A stretch of 14,131 nt of DNA from Bacillota bacterium (GCA_021820645.1 JAKADJ010000017.1:2101-16231); one strand, 5' to 3'; counted from the stretch's first letter, positions 7,204 through 13,840 are shown. Numbers and translations are program-made. Notes: a model not told the origin generated them from the sequence alone.

Positions 7204-8147
7204 TCCTGGCGGCCACGGGACATGAAGCGGTAGATGATTTCCTAGAAGCACCCGAGTTTAAGGCAATCCGGGTCGCCCACTGGGAGCAACTCGTTGACCG
7301 GGTGCCCGGAGCCAGTCATGTGGTACTAAGCGATAGGATTCGGGGTCTGCCGCCTTGGCACGAGGTGGGTGATGTGGTCAAGAGACATCCCAAGACGCAT
7401 TGGATGATTTGGTTGCCGGAGCGGATGCAAAGCGTCGCCGAGGTTCTGGGCGATGCCGACTTGGTTTTCGGGGACCTCGCCGCAGATCGGCTTACCACAT
7501 GGCTGCATCAAGATGGGTCAACTACTGGACCGGCTCTGGTTTTGCCAAGGCAATGGGTGGTTTGGAGGCCGCGTTTGGATTTTAACCAGGGGATCATGTC
7601 GTGGTTGGGGGCCGAGGCGGGGCGGCAACACGGTACGGGGTGTTGGGTCGACTTGGATTGGAATAACGGGCACCTCACGGCCCGTTGGGATCCCGATACT
7701 TGGAAACACGCCAACCTGGCCTATGGTAAACTCAAGGCCCGAAGGACCAATAAAGGCTGGCTGGTGCCGGCGCCACCGCCTTGGGAAATTGTATACGAAA
7801 GCCCTCAGGCTGCAGAGCTTCAAGCTCTTATGCGTAGGGATTATGCCTGGGTTAGTATGGACCTCGGAGCAGATCTTAGACCGCCACTAGCGATGCGCGC
7901 CATCGAGGTGGTTCCCCAAGCTATTATCCTTCTCGATGAGCCATGGGCCAAGGTTCTTGACGAAGGGGTGAAAATTTTAAAGGCCATTAACCCGGGTTTA
8001 AGTGTGTTGGGAATCGGAGGCTCACCAGACGTGGCGCGTGCCATCCGAGAAATTGGCACCTGGGTACCATGGGACGCTCCGGTTACGAGATCCTGGCGTC
8101 ACCATTTTTTGGGAAAATGGTCATCGATGAGGCGGCATCAGTCTTGA
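7200..8147 (+). CDS. TadZ/CpaE-like protein lacking a P-loop
   Basis: A 315-residue protein that appears to have a receiver-like N-terminal domain (about 1-105, MILAATGHEAVDDFLE) followed by a degenerate ParA/MinD fold. The second part keeps the order of MinD landmarks: a strand at 118-123, WVDLDWNNG (149-157) in place of the DxD strand, a VPAPPPW segment near 189-195, WVSMDLGAD (217-225) for the Walker B strand, and AIILLDEPW. Where KGGxGKT is expected (about 123-133) it has WRPRLDFNQGI, so the Walker A motif is absent. TadZ/CpaE proteins localise the pilus machine at the membrane; ATP binding here looks lost. The ATG overlaps the CpaB-like stop. The call rests on fold pattern and on its place between cpaB-like and tadA genes. 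Confidence 0.6.
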   Translation: MILAATGHEAVDDFLEAPEFKAIRVAHWEQLVDRVPGASHVVLSDRIRGLPPWHEVGDVVKRHPKTHWMIWLPERMQSVAEVLGDADLVFGDLAADRLTTWLHQDGSTTGPALVLPRQWVVWRPRLDFNQGIMSWLGAEAGRQHGTGCWVDLDWNNGHLTARWDPDTWKHANLAYGKLKARRTNKGWLVPAPPPWEIVYESPQAAELQALMRRDYAWVSMDLGADLRPPLAMRAIEVVPQAIILLDEPWAKVLDEGVKILKAINPGLSVLGIGGSPDVARAIREIGTWVPWDAPVTRSWRHHFLGKWSSMRRHQS

Positions 8148-8422
8148 CGCCCGTGAGGATGTGGCGTGTGCTCTCTCCAACCCGGATAAGGGTTACCCAG
8201 TAGATCGGTGCCCTCCGCGCCCATATTGGGACGCAACCCAAAGTGTCGTAAGTGGGTGCGGCGCCGGACTCTGTCGCAAAGGCTCGCCATTTGGACAGCA
8301 TTGTCACTGTCCGCTGGTATGCTCAGACGACCAAAATACGGGAGGTGGCGCCACCCGATTTGACCTTGCGAGCTAATCGGTACGAAATTAATTGGGCACA
8401 AATTGGCCCACGAGGAGGCTAG
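8144..8422 (+). pseudogene. Interrupted small reading frame between tadZ-like and tadA genes
   Basis: No intact gene of convincing quality fills the 280 bases between tadZ-like and tadA. In frame with a TTG at 8144 that overlaps the tadZ stop, there is a TAG at 8201-8203 and a TAA at 8249-8251. The remaining part from a GTG at 8252 is open for 56 codons and ends five bases before the tadA ATG. That last segment (with VTVRWYAQTTKIREV and LTLRANRYEINWAQIG) reads like genuine protein, but no ribosome binding site precedes it. It may be a decayed gene of about 90 codons. A competing frame (8161-8376) is rich in Cys, Pro and Gly and looks spurious. The product is not recognised. Confidence 0.3.
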
Positions 8423-8427
8423 GCGAT

Positions 8428-9618
8428 ATGGCAAAACCCTATATATGGCACTTAGACGATGGAGCAATTTCCCGCGCTCAAGAAACTCCTAACGAACGAG
8501 GACAACTCATTCAACAATGGCAAACAGCAGTCGAATCTCAATATCCAGAGTTGGTGGGTCACCTGGTCTGGGATCGGGATCGGCTCATGGCGCTCGAGCA
8601 TGCCGTAGACCAGGTAATGGCAGCTACCCAAGATGTGCCGGGGCTCGGACTTTTGCGGCGCTCGGTACTCAATCAGCTGACTGGGCTCGGCCCTTTAGAT
8701 GAGCTACTAACCGATGATCGTAACAGTGAAATCATGGTCAATGGATCGGACGCCGTCTTTTGCGAACAAGATGGGCGCATTATCTCAGTGGCCCAAAAAT
8801 TCGCCGACAATGACGAAGTAGCGTTGCTAGCCCAACGACTGGCGCACCGTGCCGGACGTGAACTCACCACCGAACATCCGTGGTGCGATGCGAGATTGGC
8901 GGACGGGTCACGAATTCATTGCGTATTGCCTCCCGTGGCTGAGTGCCCCACCATTACGATTCGGAGGGCACCACGGCAACCCATGGTGCTAGAAGATTTC
9001 CTTCGTACGGAATTTTTGTCTCCTGAGTTATGGCAGGACCTGGTGCGGTGGGTTAGAGGACGACGCAATATCATTATTGCCGGCGGGGCCGGGTCCGGTA
9101 AGACTAGCTTACTAAGGGTGTTAGCAGAGCACATAAAATCCGAGGAGCGGCTCATTACCATAGAAGATGTGCGTGAACTCAATTTGCGCCATGGCCATGT
9201 GGTGAGCTTAGAAACCCACCGCCACCATACGTTGCACGATCTATTGGTCAATGCTCTTCGGATGCGGCCGGACCGAATCATCGTAGGCGAGGTACGTGGT
9301 GACGAAGCGCTGGAACTAATCGAGGCCATGCAAACCGGCCATCCGGGAAGTCTGTCCACAGTCCACAGCCAGGCGGGCGATATGAGCACCATCTATCGTT
9401 TGGCTCGGATGTGCGTTCGAGGGGCGGCAGGAATTCCCTTCGAGGCGTTAGTGGATCAGATTCTCGCGACAATAGAAATTGTGGTGTATGTCCGGCGGCA
9501 TTTAGATGGGTCACGGCGTATCGACACCGTGAGCCACATTTCAGCCAGTGGCCCGAAAATACTATGGCAGTTTGATCGAGGCGTTTGGTGCCGAGTGGGA
9601 GAAGCCTGTGATGGATAA
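8428..9618 (+). CDS. tadA: TadA/CpaF-type secretion ATPase
   Basis: A 396-residue ATPase of the VirB11/GspE superfamily, TadA/CpaF branch, a hexameric cytoplasmic motor that drives assembly of Tad pili. Visible motifs: LGPLDELLTDDRNSEIMVNG (87-106), typical of the N-terminal domain; Walker A GGAGSGKT (219-226); Asp box TIEDVREL (244-251); Walker B region IIVGEVRG (284-291); and His box MQTGHPGSLSTVHS (301-314). All catalytic residues look intact. The start is ATG 8428, with AGGAGG (8413-8418) nine bases upstream; a TTG at 8392 in the same frame lacks a site. The 3' end overlaps tadB by eight bases. Confidence 0.95.
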   Translation: MAKPYIWHLDDGAISRAQETPNERGQLIQQWQTAVESQYPELVGHLVWDRDRLMALEHAVDQVMAATQDVPGLGLLRRSVLNQLTGLGPLDELLTDDRNSEIMVNGSDAVFCEQDGRIISVAQKFADNDEVALLAQRLAHRAGRELTTEHPWCDARLADGSRIHCVLPPVAECPTITIRRAPRQPMVLEDFLRTEFLSPELWQDLVRWVRGRRNIIIAGGAGSGKTSLLRVLAEHIKSEERLITIEDVRELNLRHGHVVSLETHRHHTLHDLLVNALRMRPDRIIVGEVRGDEALELIEAMQTGHPGSLSTVHSQAGDMSTIYRLARMCVRGAAGIPFEALVDQILATIEIVVYVRRHLDGSRRIDTVSHISASGPKILWQFDRGVWCRVGEACDG

Positions 9619-10315
9619 AGCTCTACTGGCAGTGATGGCGGGGCTCTTGGTTTTCAATTGGCTTTCGGACTCATTAGCTTGGGTATTGCCGGTGGGACTA
9701 GGGGTCGCTGCATTGACCGCATCGATCCCAATCATGATCTCGGCCGGGTTGATTCTGGTGGGTCTTGAGATGTACCTCAACGCAGCGCGTTTTGAGAAAA
9801 GGCGAGACCGGCAGGAGCAAGAAGCCGAAGTGTTCTTGCAACGCTTGGCGCAGTTGCTAAAGACCCATGGAACCCTAAGTCTAGCCCTGCAAGATTTAGG
9901 CTACCGGGATCGCGCCACGGGCCGAGAACCCAACCCGGAACACCTCTTAAAGGACCTTTTTCATCGATGGAACATTGCCGTGGTGGGAATGGTAGCTTCG
10001 GCATCGCTCGTAGTGGCGAAACATGGCGGCGGGCTTCAGCCGGTTGTTGAACAGGCGGCTAAAAAAATTAGTCGGGATCGGGAACGCCGATTTCAACGCC
10101 AGCTCGGTGAGGCGGCCAAGCGAACCACGATGTTGGTGCTGGCCTTGGCCCCTTATGGGGTAATCGGGGCCATCTGGGCCCTGGTGCCATCAATGTATGC
10201 CGTGCTGACAAGCCAGCTTCCCGGACAAGTGGCCACTGTGGGAGTGGGGTTCGTGGGAGGCGCGATCTTGGCAATCTTAGCGTTATATATAAAGAAAGAA
10301 GGGAAATCTCGATGA
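9611..10315 (+). CDS. tadB: TadB-like T2SSF-family membrane platform protein
   Basis: A 234-residue inner-membrane protein of the GspF/T2SSF family, the platform on which TadA acts. Two or three N-terminal helices (within about residues 4-55) are followed by a charged cytoplasmic segment (FEKRRDRQEQEAEVF, 61-75) and a four-helix domain with FLQRLAQLLKTHGTLSLALQDL (75-96). Residues 129-176 hold the conserved small-residue helix and the basic RDRERRFQRQLGEAAKR stretch, and two C-terminal membrane helices are at about 172-195 and 207-228. It is somewhat shorter than typical TadB. The start is ATG 9611 (a GTG at 9608 is equally possible), with GGGAG (9597-9601) upstream and overlapping the tadA stop. 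The stop overlaps tadC as ATGA. Confidence 0.85.
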   Translation: MDKALLAVMAGLLVFNWLSDSLAWVLPVGLGVAALTASIPIMISAGLILVGLEMYLNAARFEKRRDRQEQEAEVFLQRLAQLLKTHGTLSLALQDLGYRDRATGREPNPEHLLKDLFHRWNIAVVGMVASASLVVAKHGGGLQPVVEQAAKKISRDRERRFQRQLGEAAKRTTMLVLALAPYGVIGAIWALVPSMYAVLTSQLPGQVATVGVGFVGGAILAILALYIKKEGKSR

Positions 10316-10956
10316 CGGTGTTTGCCGCGCTATGCCTAGGGCTGGGTATTGCCTTCTGGCTGGATTCCAATACATCTTCTATGGCGTGGATTGGATTGGC
10401 TTTGATGCCGGGATTTTTAATACATCCCTCATGGTCAGGAGCTGTGGGGATTGTCGTGGGACCTTTGCTATCATACGTAATCTCGAGCCAGAGGCTTTCG
10501 AACCGAGAAATCCGACGCCATCGAGAAGACATAGTACGCTGGTGGCGGGCCCTTAGTATTTACTTATCGGCGGGCTTAACTTTTTGGCAATCCACGGAAG
10601 AGGCCTTGCAGCAGGTGCCTAGTTTGAGTGAGGATGTACGTATTCTAGCCACAACTCTTTCACAAAAAGGGTCCAGTCGGGAAGCTTTAGCGGCGTTCAG
10701 CGATCGGCATCCCGGCCCGGAGGCGTCAATTGTAGCAGGCATGATGGTGCATGGCTATCGCCATGGAGTAGAGGCATCGTTGGTCGCACAACAGGCCGAG
10801 CAAATGGAGGACCGATTGGGATTCGAGCAAGAACTTGAAAGACGTCGGGACCCCATCTGGATGACCGTGCTACCTGCTTTGCTACTTCTGAATGTCATCG
10901 CGATTTTATTGGTGCCGATGATGAGTCTAATGATGCGGAGTTGGAAGGGGCTATAG
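10312..10956 (+). CDS. tadC: TadC-like T2SSF-family membrane platform protein
   Basis: A 214-residue partner of TadB. Two N-terminal hydrophobic segments (about 1-18 and 24-57) precede a cytoplasmic four-helix T2SSF domain: WWRALSIYLSAGLTFWQSTE (77-96) carries the conserved LxAG kink, followed by LSQKGSSREALAAFSDRHPG (116-135). One long C-terminal hydrophobic helix lies at about 182-208. TadB and TadC form the paired inner-membrane platform of Tad pili. The ATG overlaps the tadB stop. It is the last gene of the train; no hairpin terminator follows. DNA encoding about residues 79-101 recurs in decayed form near 13782-13838. Confidence 0.85.
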   Translation: MTVFAALCLGLGIAFWLDSNTSSMAWIGLALMPGFLIHPSWSGAVGIVVGPLLSYVISSQRLSNREIRRHREDIVRWWRALSIYLSAGLTFWQSTEEALQQVPSLSEDVRILATTLSQKGSSREALAAFSDRHPGPEASIVAGMMVHGYRHGVEASLVAQQAEQMEDRLGFEQELERRRDPIWMTVLPALLLLNVIAILLVPMMSLMMRSWKGL

Positions 10957-11019
10957 TGGGGGATTTTAACATTCTTGGAATCACTTTTCTCGGGCCTAAT
11001 AGTAGACAGGGATCAGCGT

Positions 11020-11049
11020 TTGCTGTCATGCTTTGCGTTGAGACCTAAT
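11020..11049 (+). promoter_or_regulatory. Possible weak promoter of the D,D-carboxypeptidase
   Basis: TTGCTG (11020-11025) and CCTAAT (11044-11049) are 18 bases apart, each matching four of six consensus bases. It lies in the 167-base gap after tadC, in which no gene or terminator was seen, so read-through from the pilus train is equally possible. Confidence 0.25.
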
Positions 11050-11123
11050 CGATCCGAGCCTCAGGTGACCTTCCGAGTGTCGGTGACGTTGTCTTCTTAG
11101 AGAGCGACTAGGGAGGGGTTTTC

Positions 11124-12344
11124 TTGTTCGGGGGTTTACGTACATCGTTCGTGGCGGGCGTGATCGCCATTGTCATTGTGGCCGCAGGGGTTGTTCAATT
11201 TGTTCGACCGATTCCGGCCCTAGTGGCCCATGCTAGTACGGGCACCAGTGGAACTATTAGAGGCGCCGCGCCGGCCTTGCCGTGGCCGAGTGGAGTCCAG
11301 GCCACACTCGATATTCCAGGCATTGGAAGCTTCGGCGAAAAAGGGCCGATTACCGCCGCGCCGATTGGCAGTGTGGCTAAAATGATGACCGCGTATTTGG
11401 TCTTAAAGGCCCATCCCTTGGGGCTTTATAGTCTGGGGCCTACCATCACCGTGACCCCCCAGGATGTCACCATGTACCAGAGCGATGCGGCCTCTCAACA
11501 ATCTGTGATGCCGGTGGTGGCAGGAGAAAAATTAACAGAACGTAAACTACTGGAAGGCCTCTTAATCGCATCTGGCAATAATGTGGCGACGATGTTGGCT
11601 GATTGGGTTGGCGGCAACACAAAGGACTTTGTCGCTTCGATGAATCAGAGCGCGCGCCAGATTGGTCTGACTAACACGCACTATGTCAGTCCCAGCGGGT
11701 TAAACCCGGGTACTGTGAGTACCGCGTCGGATCAGGTCAAGCTGGCTGAATTCTTGATGAAAATTCCCGTATTTGCGGAATTGGTCGCGATGCCGCAAAT
11801 GACAGTGCCGGGGCAATCGCAACTGGATTATAACTATAATTACTACGTAGGTCATGACGGCATTATCGGAATCAAGACGGGATCCACCTTGGAATCAGGC
11901 GGCGTGTTCATCTTTGCCGGTAATCGCATCTTAGGTGACCAACGATTCACCGTTTACGGTGGGGTAGTGGGCCAACCGGGAACCAAAACTGCCAGCCAAT
12001 TGGTGGCGAGTTTGCAGGATGGGAAGAGTCTACTTGATGCGGTGAGTGGTGTTGTGAGTAATCATACGGTGATGAAATCGGGAAGCGTGGTGGGTACGGT
12101 GACGGCGCCATGGCAACCCGCGGTGAACCTCGTTACAACGAAGCCGGTGTCATTATTGGGCTGGGGGGGCATGGCCTATCGCGTGCACCTGCGATTAAAG
12201 CCCGTCACGGCACACGTCATTGCAGCCAATTCGGTGGTAGGCGCTTTGACTGTGGCTACGGGATCTCAGACCATCACGGTGCCCGTGGCGACCGAGAGTT
12301 CCCTAAAAGAGCCCTCTTTGGCTTGGCGCATGACCCGACTCTAA
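11124..12344 (+). CDS. Secreted D-alanyl-D-alanine carboxypeptidase (S11, DacF/PBP5-like)
   Basis: A 406-residue penicillin-binding protein that trims the terminal D-Ala from peptidoglycan stem peptides outside the membrane. A signal peptide or anchor spans residues 1-37 (ending near AHAS). All three active-site motifs are present: SVAK (S83 nucleophile, K86), SGN (150-152) and KTG (251-253). GLTNTHYVSPSGLN (181-194) is also typical of S11 enzymes. The C-terminal 90 residues form a beta-rich PBP5_C-like domain without a final amphipathic anchor. The start is TTG 11124, chosen because GGGAGGGG (11111-11118) lies five bases upstream. It follows the pilus train in the same direction. A link to local wall remodelling for that machine is inference; it may simply be a housekeeping gene. 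Confidence 0.92.
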   Translation: MFGGLRTSFVAGVIAIVIVAAGVVQFVRPIPALVAHASTGTSGTIRGAAPALPWPSGVQATLDIPGIGSFGEKGPITAAPIGSVAKMMTAYLVLKAHPLGLYSLGPTITVTPQDVTMYQSDAASQQSVMPVVAGEKLTERKLLEGLLIASGNNVATMLADWVGGNTKDFVASMNQSARQIGLTNTHYVSPSGLNPGTVSTASDQVKLAEFLMKIPVFAELVAMPQMTVPGQSQLDYNYNYYVGHDGIIGIKTGSTLESGGVFIFAGNRILGDQRFTVYGGVVGQPGTKTASQLVASLQDGKSLLDAVSGVVSNHTVMKSGSVVGTVTAPWQPAVNLVTTKPVSLLGWGGMAYRVHLRLKPVTAHVIAANSVVGALTVATGSQTITVPVATESSLKEPSLAWRMTRL

Positions 12345-12357
12345 TGTCCGGTAGGGA

Positions 12358-12402
12358 GAAGCCATGGTGTGGCTAGATGGCCGCAACCATGGCTTCTTTG
12401 TT
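12358..12402 (+). terminator. Intrinsic terminator after the carboxypeptidase
   Basis: A perfect 10-bp stem (GAAGCCATGG at 12358-12367 with CCATGGCTTC at 12387-12396) with a 19-base loop is followed by TTTGTT. It starts 13 bases after the carboxypeptidase stop. The right arm and tail closely resemble those of the hairpin at 13814-13849. Confidence 0.7.
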
Positions 12403-12449
12403 AGTGTCTACTTTTGAGCTTGTGGTCGAATGACATAGGTCCACTCTCC

Positions 12450-12680
12450 GTGAAACGTCTCACGATCGAGATTGAGGGCATCCACGGCGATCATTACGAG
12501 CATGCCTTTTCGTACGATTGGACCAGCCTAAAGGGCTGGCATTATTTGATGCGCATCGCGCATTTCCTCAACGTGCTGACGCTTTAGACCATCCTCGGTC
12601 AGACGCTCGTCCGCCGCTATGGCTATCAGAGCACCGTGCGATTTTTACGCGACACTGGGACGTGCCGCTGGCTCTTCACT
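12450..12680 (+). pseudogene. Transposase relic (C-terminal part, broken)
   Basis: Frame +3 from 12450 reads GDHYEHAFSYDWTSLKGWHY and then LMRIAHFLNVL, a pattern seen at the C-terminal end of certain DDE transposases (an EHAFxYDW…KxWHYLMRxAH block). A TAG at 12585-12587 interrupts it. The same frame resumes with LVRRYGYQSTVRFLRDTGTCRWL, again transposase-like, after which similarity fades. The N-terminal catalytic part and the ends of the element are not visible. An IS4-superfamily origin is my guess from the motif; the exact IS family is uncertain. It marks past insertion and decay between the carboxypeptidase and the small operon at 13063. Confidence 0.55.
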
Positions 12681-13062
12681 CGATTTCTCCAGCACCATCG
12701 GATTGGGGCTTTGGCGCCCTCGCACCAGAGCGGCGCATTCTCATCGGGACGATCCGCCGTTTCGTCCGAAACGGCGATTAAACCTGGCCTGCATCCCACG
12801 ACGGAAATATCTTCCGATTCCTTCCCAGCCGGACTCATGGCCCCGGGCATACGGACGAACTTTTTGATCATGCGTCAGCGCGTGGGTCTTCGACTGGGAT
12901 CGTGCCGCCCGAACGCAATGCGAAGCCCGCCACCATACCGCAATCAACGCTGCTTTGCCCCTGGCTAGCGCGGTATGAGCATTGCGCGTTGTTTATCGAG
13001 TCGAGATTGGCGGAGGAGGGATCCTGACTGATTCGCGCGGAAGCGTCCGGGCGAATGAAGCC
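12681..13062. other. Non-coding or degenerate stretch
   Basis: No gene is supported here. Open frames exist on both strands but lack ribosome binding sites and have low-complexity or Arg/Pro/Ser-rich translations. It may be further decayed mobile-element DNA. The only structure seen is a nested inverted repeat, listed separately. Confidence 0.5.
12914..12986. repeat. Nested inverted repeat pair
   Basis: CGCAATGC (12914-12921) pairs with GCATTGCG (12979-12986), and inside it CATACCGC (12934-12941) pairs with GCGGTATG (12970-12977). On the right the two arms are one base apart; on the left they are 12 apart. It could fold as a bulged hairpin, be the end of a small non-autonomous element, or be a protein-binding site. 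No T-run follows, so a terminator is unlikely. Confidence 0.4.
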
Positions 13063-13092
13063 TTGCCGGGATTCGTTTGCCCGAATTACAAT
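13063..13092 (+). promoter_or_regulatory. Promoter of the antitoxin/TumE-like pair
   Basis: TTGCCG (13063-13068) and TACAAT (13087-13092) are separated by 18 bases. The -10 matches five of six consensus bases. Transcription would begin near 13099, just before the ribosome binding site at 13102-13110, which supports the start at 13118. Confidence 0.5.
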
Positions 13093-13117
13093 GTCAGCAA
13101 GAAAGGGTGAAAAAACG

Positions 13118-13414
13118 ATGCCTACGCTGAGCCAATTGAGCTCCGAATTCGGAACGCCGGAACCAATTTTGCTACAAGAAGCGCTGGAAATGTGGCTGTT
13201 TAACAAAATTGCGGAAGTTGACCACAAGATTGCCAAGATATCACAACGATACGGGGCCGCATCACCTGATGATATCGAGGCATTGATCCGGACTGGAACC
13301 ATTGAAGGGCATCCAGCTTGGGAAGATGCGATCCGTTTAGAAGGATTGTTGGAATATCGCGGCAAATTGTGGAAACAGGTCGTTGATGCGGGGGGCCCGC
13401 AACGTGACAGTTAA
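13118..13414 (+). CDS. Small acidic-helical protein, putative antitoxin of a TumE-like pair
   Basis: This 98-residue protein appears mostly helical. Residues 18-50 are amphipathic (LLQEALEMWLFNKIAEVDHK), then come an Asp/Glu-rich segment (SPDDIEALIRTGTIEGHP) and WEDAIRLEGLLEYRGKLWKQV. The EGHPxWEDxI type of segment is familiar to me from small proteins paired with toxin-like genes in thermophiles. No DNA-binding motif is obvious. The start is ATG 13118, with AAAGGGTGA (13102-13110) seven bases upstream; an in-frame ATG at 13091 falls inside the -10 box. The stop lies inside the next gene (11-base overlap). Being first in the pair and coupled fits the usual antitoxin-first order; the function is inferred from that context. 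Confidence 0.55.
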   Translation: MPTLSQLSSEFGTPEPILLQEALEMWLFNKIAEVDHKIAKISQRYGAASPDDIEALIRTGTIEGHPAWEDAIRLEGLLEYRGKLWKQVVDAGGPQRDS

Positions 13415-13763
13415 GGAGGTGGCAGATTTTTGTTTGCGACAATTTCCGGACCTTGTGGTGTCTGCATCAATTATTCAAGAGGAACGGACGGTACGTTTGG
13501 TTTTGCGAGATGAGAGTTTTATAGATATCTTCGTTGGACGTACAGGTCGGTATAGCTACCACTGGCAAACGGGTGAAAGGCGCTACCGGTTCAACAATGC
13601 TCCCCACTACGATCTGTTCGAAATTGAGACAGCACCCCATCACCTGCATACACCGGATAGTAGTGCTGTTGAGGCGAGTGTAGTCCGGGCCATTTCCGGA
13701 GAAGATATTACGCGAGTTCTGCAATTTGTGGCGCAACGCTTGCCGAAAGAACAGTTGCCATGA
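13404..13763 (+). CDS. TumE/DUF6516-like protein, putative toxin component
   Basis: A 119-residue protein with the layout of the DUF6516 (TumE-type) family: an N-terminal helix, two or three strands ending VLRDESFIDIFVGRTGRYSY, then HWQTGERRYRFNNAPHYDLF, then IETAPHHLHTPDSSAV, and a C-terminal helix (ITRVLQFVAQRL). The run RYSYHWQ, RFNNAPHY and APHHLH, with closely spaced His residues, is the family's diagnostic centre. Some members are annotated as toxins of type II-like pairs. The start GTG 13404 overlaps the upstream gene. An ATG at 13386 is an alternative, and the strong AAGGAGGTG at 13413-13421 lies inside the chosen reading frame. The family match is by recollection of the motif; toxicity is inference. 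Confidence 0.62.
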   Translation: MTVKEVADFCLRQFPDLVVSASIIQEERTVRLVLRDESFIDIFVGRTGRYSYHWQTGERRYRFNNAPHYDLFEIETAPHHLHTPDSSAVEASVVRAISGEDITRVLQFVAQRLPKEQLP

Positions 13764-13781
13764 GACGTGGTGCGTAGGCAA

Positions 13782-13840
13782 GCCCTTAGTATTTGCGGGG
13801 TCAACTTTTTGGCAAGCCACGGAAGAGGTCTTGCAATAGG
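13782..13840 (+). pseudogene. Decayed fragment of a tadC-like gene
   Basis: GCCCTTAGTATTT (13782-13794) is identical to 10549-10561 inside tadC. After a gap of about eight bases, 13795-13838 again aligns with tadC 10570-10613 with only a handful of mismatches; ACTTTTTGGCAA and CCACGGAAGAGG are shared exactly. Translated in the tadC register, the fragment reads AGSTFWQATEEVLQ and then stops, against AGLTFWQSTEEALQQ in TadC. Nothing else of tadC is seen around it, and it cannot encode a functional protein. Confidence 0.7.

Noticed and set aside
8161..8376. 71-codon plus-strand open frame between tadZ-like and tadA genes
   Set aside because: Rich in Cys, Pro and Gly, no ribosome binding site, no recognisable fold; the competing frame ending just before tadA reads more like protein.
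8916..9392. 158-codon minus-strand open frame
   Set aside because: Opposite the ATPase core of tadA; Ser/Arg/Trp-rich translation typical of antisense frames.
10068..10532. 154-codon minus-strand open frame across tadB/tadC
   Set aside because: Pro/Arg/Ser-rich shadow of two well-supported genes.
3050..10956. Complete integrative conjugative element
   Set aside because: No relaxase, coupling protein, integrase, att repeats or origin of transfer is visible, and flanking genes look chromosomal; cargo or mobility functions could only lie outside this window.
12518..12968. Several overlapping plus-strand frames of 82-110 codons
   Set aside because: None starts with a ribosome binding site, and they cut across the transposase relic in different frames; best seen as decay products.
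12868..13365. 165-codon minus-strand open frame
   Set aside because: Antisense to the putative antitoxin gene, which has a promoter and ribosome binding site; the translation is Ser/Ala/Ile-rich without family resemblance.
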